Assembly: GCF_016031615.1 (NCBI RefSeq) | Contig: NZ_JACYXC010000001.1 | Coordinates: 4,526,001 to 4,590,000 of the forward strand | Reading direction: 5' to 3' | Origin: Streptomyces pactum | Lineage (GTDB): Bacteria; Actinomycetota; Actinomycetes; Streptomycetales; Streptomycetaceae | Length of the DNA: 64,000 bases | Shown: positions 17,406 through 26,974 of the stretch, piece by piece | How positions within the stretch are numbered: the first letter of the stretch is position 1 | How the letters are laid out: the number at the start of each line of letters is the position of its first letter | Position numbers and translations under genes: made by a program | The notes under the pieces: model-generated | Told to the model about the DNA's origin: nothing | The model's database searches: none | What the model saw: the letters and a program-made list of their open reading frames with translations, nothing else

Positions 17406-17573
17406 CCCGCAGGGCGGGCGCCGGACCCGGGTCCGCCCGGCCCGGCGCCCGCGCCGTACCGCCGGGGGCCGGAACCCGGACGCCCCCGCCGCCGCAGGCC
17501 GGAGCCCGGCCCCGGACGCCCGCCGCGCCGTCGGCCCCCGTACCGCCCGCCCCACCAGAAAGGCCCGTACCTC

Positions 17574-18851
<1,278 letters not shown>

Positions 18852-18917
18852 CCCGCCTCCGCCCCGCGCCCGCCACCGGCCCCGCACCGGCGGCGGGCGC
18901 GCGGCGTACCGGGCCCG
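18852..18917 (+). terminator. Hairpin region after deoA
   Basis: An inverted repeat gcgcccgcc (18866-18874) / ggcgggcgc (18892-18900) with an inner accgg/ccgg pairing follows the deoA stop and probably ends the nucleoside operon. Confidence 0.5.
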
Positions 18918-19244
18918 GTGCCGGGCGGAGGCGGGTCGGAGCATCCGCACGTCGACTTCCGGTACGAGTTCCGGACCACTGCTGCCGACGCGGTCGAGTT
19001 GCGGGAGGAAGAGGTCACGAACCACTCCGGGCAGTTCGCGGACATGCTGACGGGTGAGCCGTTGCGCTCCCGGGTCATGGCCGCCGCCTCCGGACGGCCG
19101 TGCCCCCTGCTGGAGCCGGACCCCGGGCGCCGGCCTCCCGTACCCCGCCGAGCGGGCGCGGGCACGGCGGAGGCCCGGCGGGCGGCGCTCGCCGGGCCTC
19201 ACGCGTCCGGGGCCGTCAGCGCCCGGTCAGCCGGGCCACCGTGA
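18918..19244 (+). CDS. Small orphan ORF or gene remnant
   Basis: Within this 108-codon frame, residues about 12-70 look protein-like rather than the Arg/Pro noise of nearby spacers: 'VDFRYEFRTTAADAVELREE' and 'NHSGQFADMLTGEPLRSRVM', with mostly G/C-ending codons. The remainder degrades into low complexity and overlaps the 3' end of the antisense MFS gene. I do not recognise it. No ribosome site precedes the GTG, so it may be a fragment left by an old rearrangement between deoA and the MFS gene. Confidence 0.3.
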   Translation: MPGGGGSEHPHVDFRYEFRTTAADAVELREEEVTNHSGQFADMLTGEPLRSRVMAAASGRPCPLLEPDPGRRPPVPRRAGAGTAEARRAALAGPHASGAVSARSAGPP

Positions 19245-20890
19245 CCGAGGGGGCGGGACGGGTGGGCGGCGCGGGCGCTGCGCTCGGCGCGGGCGGCCCG
19301 GGTGCCCAGCAGGGTGATCCCGGCCGCGGCGAGCACCGCCACCAGGCCCAGGGACACGGTGCCGCTCCAGCCCATCGCGTGGAAGGCGACCGCGCCCAGC
19401 GCACCGCCCACGCTGGAGCCCAGGTAGTACGTGGTCTGGTACAGCGCCGAGGCCTGGGCGCGGCCGGTGCGGGCGGTCCGGCTCACCGCGGAGGACGCCA
19501 CCGCGTGGCCGGCGAAGAACCCGGCGGTGATCAGCACCAGGCCGAGCAGCACGGCGGCGAGCCAGGGGGTGGCGGTCAGCAGCAGCCCGGCGGCGGTGGT
19601 GGCCACCGCCCCGTACAGCGCCCCGCGGCGGCCCAGCCGGCCCACCACCCGGCCGGCGGTGGCCGAGGAGACCGTGCCGACGAGGTAGACGAGGAAGATG
19701 GAGCCGACCACGCCCTGCGGCAGGTGGAACGGCGCCCCCACCAGCCGGTAGCCGATGACGGTGTAGACCGCGCCGAAGACCGTCATGAACAGCGCCCCCA
19801 CCGCGTACAGCCGGCGCAGCAGCGGGTCGGCCAGGTGCCCGGCCACGGTACGGGCCACCGCCCGCGGCCCCTGCGGGTTCGGGGTGAAGTGGCGGGCCGG
19901 CGGCAGCAGCAGCCGGAAGGTGACGGCCGCCGCCACGGCGAGCACGGCCACCGCCGCCAGCGCCGCGCGCCAGCCCCACGCCTGGGACACCCAGCCGGTG
20001 AGGATGCGGCCCGACATGCCGCCGATGCTGTTGCCGGCCACGAACAGGCCGATCGCGCCGACCAGCGCCTTGGGCCGGACCTCTTCCGCCAGGTACGCCA
20101 TCGCCGAGGCGGGCAGCCCGGCCAGCGCCGCGCCCTGCACCGCGCGGAGCGCGATCAGCCAGCCCAGGTCGGGGGCGAACGGGACGGCCACCGACACCAG
20201 CGCGGCCGAACTCAGCGAGGCCGTCATCATGGTGCGCCGCCCGAACCGCTCGGAGAGCGCGCTCAGCGGCAGCACCGCCAGCGCCAGGGCGCCGGTGGCG
20301 GCGGAGACCGTCCAGCTCGCCCGGTCCGCGGTGACGCCGAGGTCCGCGGAGATCGCCGGCAGCAGCGCCTGGGTGCAGTACAGCAGCGCGAACGTGGCCA
20401 CACCGGCGGCGAACAGGGCCAGGTTCATCCGGCGGTAGCCGGGGCCGCCGGGACGCAGCCGGTCGGCGTCCGGGGTCCGTGCCGAGCTGCCGGCCCCTCC
20501 GGTGCCCGGGGTCCGGCCGGCGGGGCCGGTCCGGTCGGCGGCGGGGGCCTGCGGGGTGGTGCCGGTGCGGCCGGTCTCGCGCCCGGTGCCGACGGCCCGT
20601 TCGGTGGTGCCGGCCCGCCCGGCCTCGGTGGTCCCTCCGGCCTCGGTGGTCCGTCCGGCCTCGGTGGTCCGTCCGGCCTCGGTGGTCCGTCCGGCGGCTC
20701 CGGTGACGGCGCGGCGGGCGGCCGGGATCCGTCCGGGGGCGGTGCCCGGCTCGCGGTGGGCGCACGGCCGGCAGGGGGCGCGGCGCCCGGCCCGGTCCCC
20801 GGGCGCGGCGGTGGTGGCGGTGACGGGGGACGGCGAAGGAGAGGCGCCCACGCGTATCACGGTGGACGCCCCGGTATCGGCAGAGGGCAT
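19199..20890 (-). CDS. MFS transporter (YnfM-like) with repetitive N-terminal extension
   Basis: A 563-residue major facilitator. The first 135 or so residues are a Pro/Ala/Thr/Gly-rich tail containing a repeated Gly-Arg-Thr-Thr-Glu-Ala unit, unusual for the family and probably cytoplasmic. The transporter proper begins 'MNLALFAAGVATFALLYCTQ' and has twelve helices, with the loop 2-3 motif 'LSERFGRRTMM' and the domain 2 motif 'GRVVGRLGRRGALYG'. Such transporters export sugars, drugs or metabolites; no substrate is evident. The ATG at 20890 has TACGGT (minus strand) 6 nt upstream, suggesting a leaderless message. It is divergent from the LysR gene, its likely regulator. Confidence 0.85.
   Translation of the reverse strand: MPSADTGASTVIRVGASPSPSPVTATTAAPGDRAGRRAPCRPCAHREPGTAPGRIPAARRAVTGAAGRTTEAGRTTEAGRTTEAGGTTEAGRAGTTERAVGTGRETGRTGTTPQAPAADRTGPAGRTPGTGGAGSSARTPDADRLRPGGPGYRRMNLALFAAGVATFALLYCTQALLPAISADLGVTADRASWTVSAATGALALAVLPLSALSERFGRRTMMTASLSSAALVSVAVPFAPDLGWLIALRAVQGAALAGLPASAMAYLAEEVRPKALVGAIGLFVAGNSIGGMSGRILTGWVSQAWGWRAALAAVAVLAVAAAVTFRLLLPPARHFTPNPQGPRAVARTVAGHLADPLLRRLYAVGALFMTVFGAVYTVIGYRLVGAPFHLPQGVVGSIFLVYLVGTVSSATAGRVVGRLGRRGALYGAVATTAAGLLLTATPWLAAVLLGLVLITAGFFAGHAVASSAVSRTARTGRAQASALYQTTYYLGSSVGGALGAVAFHAMGWSGTVSLGLVAVLAAAGITLLGTRAARAERSARAAHPSRPLGHGGPADRALTAPDA
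20620..20691. repeat. Four tandem 18-bp repeats in the MFS gene
   Basis: Four consecutive copies of CGGCCTCGGTGGTCCSTC, differing only at one C/G, encode the repeated hexapeptide Gly-Arg-Thr-Thr-Glu-Ala on the minus strand. The in-frame period makes length variation between strains likely. Confidence 0.95.
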
Positions 20891-20940
20891 ACCAGGACCG
20901 TAGGCCCGCCGGCTCTCATGCGTCCAATGCACAGAAACGC

Positions 20941-20946
20941 GATAAT
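20941..20946 (+). promoter_or_regulatory. -10 box of the LysR gene
   Basis: GATAAT lies 7 nt before the GTG, in the 63-bp divergent interval shared with the MFS promoter (minus-strand TACGGT at 20897-20902). Confidence 0.5.
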
Positions 20947-20953
20947 CGATCCC

Positions 20954-21973
20954 GTGCAGCATGAGCAGAGGTCACAGCGGTCGGCGTCACGGGGTCGCAA
21001 CGAAAAAGACACCCGCGTCACATCGGGGACGGCGGCCCGGGGGAGTGACGGGGCGGCGGAGGGGACCGGGTCCGACCACTGGGGCCCGGCGCTCGCGCCC
21101 CGGCTGGCGCAGTTCGCCGCGGTCGCCCGGCACGAGCACGTCACCCGGGCCGCGCAGGAGCTGGGCATGCCCCAGTCCACCCTCAGCCGCGCGATGGCCC
21201 GGCTGGAGGCGGACCTGGGGGTGGCGCTCTTCGCGCGCCGCGGCCGGGCGGTCTCCCTCACCCCCGCGGGCCGCACCTTCCTCGCCTCCACCGAACGGGC
21301 ACTGGCGGAGGTCGAACGGGCCGCCGAGTCGGTACGGGCGGACGCCGACCCGGCCGTCGGCAAGATCGCGTTCGGCTTCCTGCACACCCTGGGCACCGAG
21401 ACCGTGCCCGGACTGATCCGGGCCTTCCGGGTGGACCACCCGCGGGTCCGCTTCCAACTGGTGCAGAACTACGGCGAGGCGATGATCGAACGGCTGCGCG
21501 CCGGTGGCCTCGACCTCTGCCTCACCTCGCCGGTCCCGGACGCCCCGGACCTGGTCGCGCGCCGGCTCGACGAGCAGCGGCTGCGGCTGGTGGTGCCGGG
21601 CGACCACCGGCTGGCCCGACGCAAGCGGGTGCGGCTGGCGGAGGCGGCCGGGGAGCTGTTCGTGACCCTGGAGCCGGGGTACGGGCTGCGGCGGATCACC
21701 GACGCGCTGTGCGCCGAGGCCGGGTTCAGCCCGCGGATCGCCTTCGAGGGCGAGGAGCCCGAGACGCTGCGCGGCCTGGTCGCCGCGGGACTGGGCGTGG
21801 CGTTGCTGCCACCCCCGCCGGTGCCCCGGCCGGGCGTCGCCGAACTGACCGTCACCGCGCCCCGGGCGGTCCGCGAGATCGGCGTCGCCTGGCTGGAGGG
21901 CCACCCGGACACCCCGCCGGTGGCCGCCTTCAAGCGCTTCCTGCTCAGCCGGCGGGGTCAGCTGCTGGCCTGA
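20954..21973 (+). CDS. LysR-family transcriptional regulator
   Basis: A 339-residue regulator. The winged helix-turn-helix reads 'RLAQFAAVARHEHVTRAAQELGMPQSTLSRAMARLEADLG' (quoted in part, roughly residues 45-85), followed by 'LFARRGRAVSLTPAGRTF', the linker helix, and a LysR effector domain with 'GKIAFGFLHTLGTETVPGLIRAF' and 'GLGVALLPPP'. GTG 20954 is chosen because GATAAT (20941-20946) lies 7 nt upstream, giving a leaderless transcript; ATG 20927 would overlap that box. It is divergent from the MFS gene across about 60 bp, the classical arrangement for a regulator of an exporter. Ligand unknown. Confidence 0.9.
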   Translation: MQHEQRSQRSASRGRNEKDTRVTSGTAARGSDGAAEGTGSDHWGPALAPRLAQFAAVARHEHVTRAAQELGMPQSTLSRAMARLEADLGVALFARRGRAVSLTPAGRTFLASTERALAEVERAAESVRADADPAVGKIAFGFLHTLGTETVPGLIRAFRVDHPRVRFQLVQNYGEAMIERLRAGGLDLCLTSPVPDAPDLVARRLDEQRLRLVVPGDHRLARRKRVRLAEAAGELFVTLEPGYGLRRITDALCAEAGFSPRIAFEGEEPETLRGLVAAGLGVALLPPPPVPRPGVAELTVTAPRAVREIGVAWLEGHPDTPPVAAFKRFLLSRRGQLLA

Positions 21974-22269
21974 CCCCCGCCCCGCCCCGGGCGGCGGCCC
22001 ACTGCAGCGCGGCCCGCTCGATCCCCTCCGGCCCCGGGCACCGGGCCCGCGCGTCCGTCCTTCCGGGCCGTGCCGCTCGGACCGCCCCGCCCGAGGCGGA
22101 CACCCACCGGCGCTCCCGGGCACGCCGCGGGCCCCAGGCGCCGCCGCAGCCGTGCTCGGACGGCACCGGCGCCGGCCCACCGGAGGCCCCGCCGAGAAGC
22201 CCCGCCCGGTGGCCCCGCCCGGACGCACCGTGGCGGTCGTGCCCGGACGGCACCGCCCGCCGGGGGCGC

Positions 22270-23034
22270 TCAGCGACGCAGGGTGCTGCCGAACCCGGTG
22301 GCCAGCGGCATCCGCAGGCCCAGCGGCGGCGGGGCGGCCAGCGCGTCGGTGACCGGCCGGGAGAAGCCCCGGGCGAAGAGCGAGCCGAGGAGGAAGTCCT
22401 CCGCCAGCGCCCGCACCTCCGAGCGGTGTTCGTGCAGCCCGTGCCGGTCGGAGTGCACCTCGAAGCGGCACACCTCCCGGTTGATCTTCTTCGCCCGCTC
22501 GGCCAGCCGGTAGGAGAGGTCGGGGTGCGACCGCTCGTCGTCGGTGCCGTGCGCGATGAGCACCTGACGGCCGATCAGCTGCTTGACCGGGTCCGGGTCG
22601 AGCGCTGCCTCCGCCTCCGGGAACCAGGGCGCCAGCGCGATCACCGTGGTGACGGCCGGGTGTCCGGCGGCGCGCAGCGCGGCGCGGCCCCCCATCCCGT
22701 GCCCGGCCAGGCACACCGGTACGTCGCCGTAGCGCCGCACCACCTCGTCCGCCGCCCAGTGGGCGTCCGCCACCGGGTGGGCCGCCTCACCGTTCCAGCC
22801 GCGGTGGCGGTAGTGCACCACGTGCGCGACCAGTCCCTCCCCGGCCCCCGCCCGGGCCAGCCGCCGGGCCAGCGGACGTACCGCGGCGGCCGCCAGCCGG
22901 GACGGCCGTCCGGTGCCCTCGGCGACCCCTCCCGGGAGCAGCAGCACCACGCCGTGTACGGTCCGTTCCGCACCCGTCGCGCCCATCGGACGCCCCAGCC
23001 TGGCGCCCCGTTCCCGCAACGTTCGCTGAGCCAT
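22270..23034 (-). CDS. Alpha/beta hydrolase-fold protein lacking the nucleophile Ser
   Basis: A protein of about 254 residues with the alpha/beta-hydrolase fold: 'GVVLLLPGGVAEGTG' (oxyanion strand), 'WAADEVVRRYGDVPVCLAGHGMGGRAALRAAGH' (elbow helix), 'VLIAHGTDDERSHP' (acid Asp) and 'FEVHSDRHGLHEHR' (His). The nucleophile elbow reads Gly-His-Gly-Met-Gly where active enzymes have Gly-x-Ser-x-Gly, so the catalytic Ser is missing and ordinary esterase chemistry is unlikely. The start is uncertain: ATG 23034, or ATG 22986, which has GGGG upstream. It is transcribed away from add. Its role is unknown. Confidence 0.7.
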   Translation of the reverse strand: MAQRTLRERGARLGRPMGATGAERTVHGVVLLLPGGVAEGTGRPSRLAAAAVRPLARRLARAGAGEGLVAHVVHYRHRGWNGEAAHPVADAHWAADEVVRRYGDVPVCLAGHGMGGRAALRAAGHPAVTTVIALAPWFPEAEAALDPDPVKQLIGRQVLIAHGTDDERSHPDLSYRLAERAKKINREVCRFEVHSDRHGLHEHRSEVRALAEDFLLGSLFARGFSRPVTDALAAPPPLGLRMPLATGFGSTLRR

Positions 23035-23097
23035 GGCAGAACGATGGCAGAAGCACGGGCCCGGCCGACCCCGTGCGGTGGTCACCGTTCCGTATCG

Positions 23098-23136
23098 TTG
23101 TGAGTGATCTACGCGCGTAGGCGCTATGGTGCGCAG
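23098..23136 (+). promoter_or_regulatory. add promoter with the perfect CTACGCGCGTAG operator
   Basis: The perfect 12-bp palindrome CTACGCGCGTAG occupies 23109-23120. TATGGT (23125-23130) stands 6 nt before the ATG and would be the -10 box of a leaderless message, so the operator lies in the -35/-10 spacer. The same palindrome is found before deoC and PNP. Confidence 0.7.
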
Positions 23137-24303
23137 ATGACGAGCGAGAACACCGAACGACCCACCCGGGAGCAGATCCGCCGCGCCCCCAAGGTGCTGC
23201 TCCACGATCACCTCGACGGCGGGCTGCGCCCGGCCACCGTCGTCGAGCTCGCGCGTGCGGTCGGTTACGACAGTCTTCCCGAGAGCGACCCGGAGAAGCT
23301 CGGCACCTGGTTCCGCGAGGCCGCGGACTCCGGTTCGCTGGAGCGCTACCTGGAGACCTTCGCGCACACCTGCGCCGTCATGCAGACCCGCGAGGCCCTG
23401 GTCCGGGTGGCCGCCGAGTGCGCCGAGGACCTGGCCGCCGACGGCGTCGTCTACGCCGAGGTGCGGTACGCCCCCGAGCAGCACCTGGAGGGCGGCCTGA
23501 CCCTGGAGGAGGTCGTCGAGGCGGTCAACGAGGGCTTCCGCGAGGGGGAGCGCCGGGCCCGTGAGGCCGGCCACCGCATCCGGGTCGGCGCCCTGCTCAC
23601 CGCGATGCGGCACGCCGCCCGCGCGCTGGAGATCGCCGAACTCGCCAACCGCTACCGCGACCTGGGGGTGGTGGGCTTCGACATCGCGGGCGCCGAGGCC
23701 GGGTACCCGCCCACCCGTCACCTCGACGCGTTCGAGTACCTGAAGCGGGAGAACAACCACTTCACCATCCACGCCGGTGAGGCGTTCGGGCTGCCCTCCA
23801 TCTGGCAGGCGCTCCAGTGGTGCGGTGCCGACCGGCTCGGCCACGGGGTCCGGATCATCGACGACATCGAGGTCGCCGAGGACGGCACCGTACGCCTCGG
23901 CCGGCTGGCGAACTACGTGCGCGACAAGCGCGTCCCGCTGGAGCTGTGCCCGACGTCCAACCTGCAGACCGGCGCCGCCAGCTCCTACGCCGACCACCCG
24001 ATCGGCCTGCTGCGGCGGCTGCACTTCCGGGCCACCGTCAACACCGACAACCGGCTGATGAGCGGCACCAGCATGAGCCAGGAATTCCAGCACCTGGTCT
24101 CCACGTTCGGCTACACGCTGGATGACATGCAATGGTTCACCGTCAATGCGATGAAATCAGCATTCATTCCTTTCGGTGAACGCCTGGCCATGATCAATGA
24201 CGTGATCAAGCCCGGATACGCCCAGCTGAAGTCGGAGTGGCTGTTCCGCACGGCCCCTGTCGGCGCGCCGCTGGCCAGCGGCTCTCCGCTCGACGAGGGC
24301 TGA
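23137..24303 (+). CDS. add: Adenosine deaminase
   Basis: A 388-residue zinc enzyme converting adenosine and deoxyadenosine to inosine and deoxyinosine. The metal pair 'HDHLDGGLRP' (His23, His25), 'HAGEAFGLPSIWQAL' (third His and catalytic Glu region), 'DRLGHGVRI' (catalytic His), 'ELCPTSNLQTGA' and 'VNTDNRLMSGTSMSQEF' (catalytic Asp) are all present. ATG 23137 is preferred; a GTG at 23104 would place the operator inside the coding region. It is monocistronic with a clear terminator. Its product is a substrate for the purine nucleoside phosphorylase gene near 45 kb, which carries the same operator. Confidence 0.97.
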   Translation: MTSENTERPTREQIRRAPKVLLHDHLDGGLRPATVVELARAVGYDSLPESDPEKLGTWFREAADSGSLERYLETFAHTCAVMQTREALVRVAAECAEDLAADGVVYAEVRYAPEQHLEGGLTLEEVVEAVNEGFREGERRAREAGHRIRVGALLTAMRHAARALEIAELANRYRDLGVVGFDIAGAEAGYPPTRHLDAFEYLKRENNHFTIHAGEAFGLPSIWQALQWCGADRLGHGVRIIDDIEVAEDGTVRLGRLANYVRDKRVPLELCPTSNLQTGAASSYADHPIGLLRRLHFRATVNTDNRLMSGTSMSQEFQHLVSTFGYTLDDMQWFTVNAMKSAFIPFGERLAMINDVIKPGYAQLKSEWLFRTAPVGAPLASGSPLDEG

Positions 24304-24321
24304 CGGCGGAAAGTCGGGAAT

Positions 24322-24349
24322 TGCGGCCGGGAGTTGCCTCCCGGCCGCA
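24322..24349 (+). terminator. Terminator of add
   Basis: A perfect 12-bp stem (24322-24333 / 24338-24349) with loop TTGC lies 18 bp after the stop and is followed by TTCGTGTTT. Confidence 0.8.
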
Positions 24350-24362
24350 TTCGTGTTTCCGA

Positions 24363-24398
24363 CATGTTCGCCGAACGATCCGGCATGTTTGCCGACGG
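24363..24398 (+). promoter_or_regulatory. Direct repeats upstream of the secreted-protein gene
   Basis: CATGTTCGCCGAACG (from 24363) recurs as CATGTTTGCCGACGG (from 24384), exactly 21 bp apart, i.e. two helical turns. This is the spacing expected for a dimeric activator site upstream of a promoter for the gene at 24479. Confidence 0.4.
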
Positions 24399-24478
24399 GA
24401 GAAAAGGCGGTTATTTTGCAGCCCGCTCGATATTCCGGTGACACCCGGAATCTCCCCCGAGGCAAGGGCAGAATTCAT

Positions 24479-24841
24479 ATGAAGCCAGGAATGATCAGGG
24501 CGCTGGGCACCGTCGCCCTCGGCGCCGCGCTGTTCGGCGCCGGAGCGGGCCCGGCCACGGCCGCCTCCGTCGACGGCGAACCCCTGGACACCCCGACCGT
24601 CATCCAGTTGATGCAGGACGCGGTCGACGCGTGGGCGCTCGACACCGACCCCGCGTGGGCCGGGATCGCCGGCACGTCCCAGGGCGGCAACTACGTCAGC
24701 CGGACGGACGGTCGGACCGACGGCCGGACCCAGGGCGGCATCCCCGCCGCGGGCCGCACCGACGGGCGGACCCCGGGCAGCGCCCCCGCCGCGGGCGTGC
24801 CGCACATCCTGCCCGCCCCCGGCTCCGCCAACCCCCGGTGA
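24479..24841 (+). CDS. Small secreted protein
   Basis: A 120-residue protein with a clear signal peptide ('MIRALGTVALGAALFGAG', cleavage after 'ATA' near residue 29), a short acidic segment 'PTVIQLMQDAVDAWALDTDPAWAGIAG', and a tail rich in Thr, Asp, Gly, Arg and Pro with a repeated Thr-Asp-Gly-Arg. I do not recognise a family. ATG 24479 follows AAGGGCA. Its TGA overlaps the GTG of the next lipoprotein gene (GTGA), so the two are coupled and may act together at the cell surface. Confidence 0.75.
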   Translation: MKPGMIRALGTVALGAALFGAGAGPATAASVDGEPLDTPTVIQLMQDAVDAWALDTDPAWAGIAGTSQGGNYVSRTDGRTDGRTQGGIPAAGRTDGRTPGSAPAAGVPHILPAPGSANPR

Positions 24842-25932
24842 GGCGCGGCCCCGGGCCCGGCGCCGGACGGCGGCGCGGCCGGCCCGCCTCCGCCGGCCCG
24901 CGGGCCGCCCGCCACCGGGCCGCGGCGACCGTCCTGGTGATGTCGGCCCTGGCCCTGGCCACCGGCTGCGGTGGCTCGGACGGCGACGCGGAACCCCGGT
25001 CCTCGGCTTCCGGGACGGCCGGGCACCACGGCGGCGGTCACCAATCCCCGCTGCAGCGGCTCCTGCTGGACCAGCCCGACGTCGCCGGCTACACGGTCAC
25101 CGAGCACCGCACCCCCGACCCGTCCGGGGAACTGCCCCGCTCCTCCGACCCGCGGTGCGCCCCGCTGGCCCACGCCACCGGGGAACGGCTCGGTCCGTAC
25201 GCCCGGGACGTGGTCGCCCGCGGCATCAGCCGGGCCGGGGAGCAGGGCAGGGGCGTCACGGTCACCCTCGCGTCGTACCCCGGCGACCGGGCACGGCACG
25301 CCCTCGCCGCCCTCGCCCGGGCGGTGCGGGAGTGCCGCGACGGCTTCGAGGTCACGGTGCGGAAGACCGAGGTCCGCTACGAGAAGGTGCGCCCCGGCAC
25401 CACCCCGCCGCGCGGCGACCGGTCCCTCGCCTACGCGATGACGGCCGTCTCCCAGGGCCAGAAGGTGCTGCTCAACTTCACCGCGGTCCGCTCCGGCCGG
25501 ATCATCGCCCTCTTCGCGGGCGTGAACCTCAAGGACTACACCGCGGGCCACCGCATCCCGCAGGAACTGATCGACAAGCAGGTGGCGAAGGTGGAGCGGG
25601 CCCGGCGGACGGCGGCCCCGGCACGGCCGGAGCGGACGTCCGGCGGCACGCCGGCGGCCACCGGGTCAACGTCGACGCGGCCGGCCACGGACCCGGAGCG
25701 GTCAGGGACATCGGAGCGGTCCGGGGGCCCGGAGCGGTCCGCCTCCGCGCGGCCGTCCCCCGCGCGGGACGCGGCGGAGCGGGAGGCCGGCGGGAAGCAG
25801 GCACGCCCCTCGGCCACCGCGACCCGGCCGGACAAGGGGTCCGGGACCCCGGCCCCGCCGGAGCGGACCCCGGGCCGCGGCGCCTCCACCCCGGGACCGA
25901 CCGGACCGGAGCCCACCACGACGACCCGCTGA
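24838..25932 (+). CDS. Lipoprotein with Pro/Ser/Thr/Arg-rich tail
   Basis: A 364-residue lipoprotein of unknown function. After an Arg-rich N-terminus of about 30 residues come a hydrophobic helix and lipobox 'LATGC'. The folded part (about residues 60-240) contains 'LLDQPDVAGYTVTEHRTP', 'VTVTLASYPGDRARHALAALARAVREC' and 'YAMTAVSQGQKVLLNFTAVRSGRIIALFAGVNL', reminiscent of Streptomyces surface lipoproteins with a PknH/sensor-like fold, though I cannot name it. The last 110 residues are low complexity and probably span the wall. GTG 24838 overlaps the stop of the secreted-protein gene. Confidence 0.75.
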   Translation: MRRGPGPGAGRRRGRPASAGPRAARHRAAATVLVMSALALATGCGGSDGDAEPRSSASGTAGHHGGGHQSPLQRLLLDQPDVAGYTVTEHRTPDPSGELPRSSDPRCAPLAHATGERLGPYARDVVARGISRAGEQGRGVTVTLASYPGDRARHALAALARAVRECRDGFEVTVRKTEVRYEKVRPGTTPPRGDRSLAYAMTAVSQGQKVLLNFTAVRSGRIIALFAGVNLKDYTAGHRIPQELIDKQVAKVERARRTAAPARPERTSGGTPAATGSTSTRPATDPERSGTSERSGGPERSASARPSPARDAAEREAGGKQARPSATATRPDKGSGTPAPPERTPGRGASTPGPTGPEPTTTTR

Positions 25933-26126
25933 CCCGGGGCCGTCCCGCCGGCCCGGGCCCTGGCCGGCCCGGGCCGGTGCGCGGCCGGTGGCGGACACCG
26001 GCCGCCGGCCCGGGCGGGCCGGGGTACCGCCCGGCCCGGCGCCACCGGCGTCCGCCATCACCGGCGCCCGGCGTCACCGGGGCCCGGCCGGGCGGCCACG
26101 TCACCCGGGACGGGCCGGCCCCGGCG

Positions 26127-26327
26127 TCACCAGGCCGCGCGGGCCTTCTGCTCGTCCGGCATGAGAATCCACAGCGCCAGGTAGAGCAGGACCTGCGGGC
26201 CCGGCAGCAGGCAGGAGAGGAGGAAGAGGATGCGCACGGTCCTCGCGGGCATCCCGAAGCGCCGCGCCAGCCCGGCGCAGACTCCGGCGATCTTCCTGTC
26301 GTGACGGGGGCGGACCAGGGCGGCCAT
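26127..26327 (-). CDS. Short PspC-domain protein
   Basis: A 66-residue membrane protein consisting of just a PspC domain: 'RPRHDRKIAGVCAGLARRFG' followed by 'RILFLLSCLLPGPQVLLYLALWILMPDE'. PspC proteins sense or buffer membrane stress in other bacteria. GAGGAG lies 8 nt before the ATG, so this start is better than the ATG at 26345. It lies 98 bp downstream of the VanZ-like gene on the same strand. Confidence 0.9.
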   Translation of the reverse strand: MAALVRPRHDRKIAGVCAGLARRFGMPARTVRILFLLSCLLPGPQVLLYLALWILMPDEQKARAAW

Positions 26328-26425
26328 AGCGGTGACTCCTCGCATCGGGCGGGACCGTGCCCGGGCTTCTCCCGGAAGGACCCGATACCTCCACGTTAGG
26401 CTTCCGGCCCCCGGCGGGCGTCGGC

Positions 26426-26974
26426 CTACGGTGCGACCCCGACCCTGGGGATCGTCCGGGTCACCTGCTGCGTCCCCTCCTCCCTGAGGAGGGGGGCCGG
26501 CCCCGGCGTCTCGCACCGGCGGCGGAGCCGGGCCCGTACGGCGGGGACCACCGCCAGGTGCGCCACCGCCACCCCGGCGGTGTTCAGCAGCACCCCGTCT
26601 ATGTTCACCACCTGGCCGGTGGACCAGCTGTGCGACACCTCCATCGTCAGCGAGGTCATCGCGCCGGCGAAGACCGCCCGGAACAGCGAGGTGACCGGAT
26701 TGGTCACCACCCGCCCGGCGGCCAGCGGCAGCAGTATCCCCATCGGGGCGAGCAGCAGCAGACCGCTGCCGATGCTGCGCACGCCCTCCCATGTGCCGCG
26801 CTCCAGGTCGGCGCGGATGGACGCCAGCGGTTCGAACGTCGCAGGGGTCACCCAGGGCACGGTGATGGGGCGCAGGGTCAGCCAGCAGACGAACGCGAGA
26901 TGGGCGACGAGGAGCACGACGCCCACTGCGCGGAAGCGGAATGCGGCCCTTCGGCCGGAACCATGACCCTGCAC
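26426..26974 (-). CDS. VanZ-family membrane protein
   Basis: A 182-residue protein with four or five hydrophobic helices and VanZ-like features: 'FVCWLTLRPI' near the first helix, 'GSGLLLLAPMGILLPLA' and 'MTSLTMEVSHSWSTGQVVNIDGVLLNTAGVAVAHL' (quoted in part), where the Ser-Trp-Ser/Asn-x-Asp-Gly motif is conserved. VanZ raises teicoplanin resistance in enterococci, but most actinobacterial homologues have no known role. Start GTG 26974. Confidence 0.87.
   Translation of the reverse strand: MQGHGSGRRAAFRFRAVGVVLLVAHLAFVCWLTLRPITVPWVTPATFEPLASIRADLERGTWEGVRSIGSGLLLLAPMGILLPLAAGRVVTNPVTSLFRAVFAGAMTSLTMEVSHSWSTGQVVNIDGVLLNTAGVAVAHLAVVPAVRARLRRRCETPGPAPLLREEGTQQVTRTIPRVGVAP

Noticed and set aside
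20620..20691. CRISPR-like repeat array
   Set aside because: The 18-bp units are contiguous without spacers and encode an in-frame hexapeptide repeat in the MFS protein.
23104..23136. GTG 23104 as the start of adenosine deaminase
   Set aside because: It would place the CTACGCGCGTAG operator and the -10 box inside the coding sequence; ATG 23137 fits homologues and the leaderless pattern.
24304..24478. Riboswitch before the secreted-protein gene
   Set aside because: The one strong hairpin is the add terminator; no conserved riboswitch core could be recognised in the rest.
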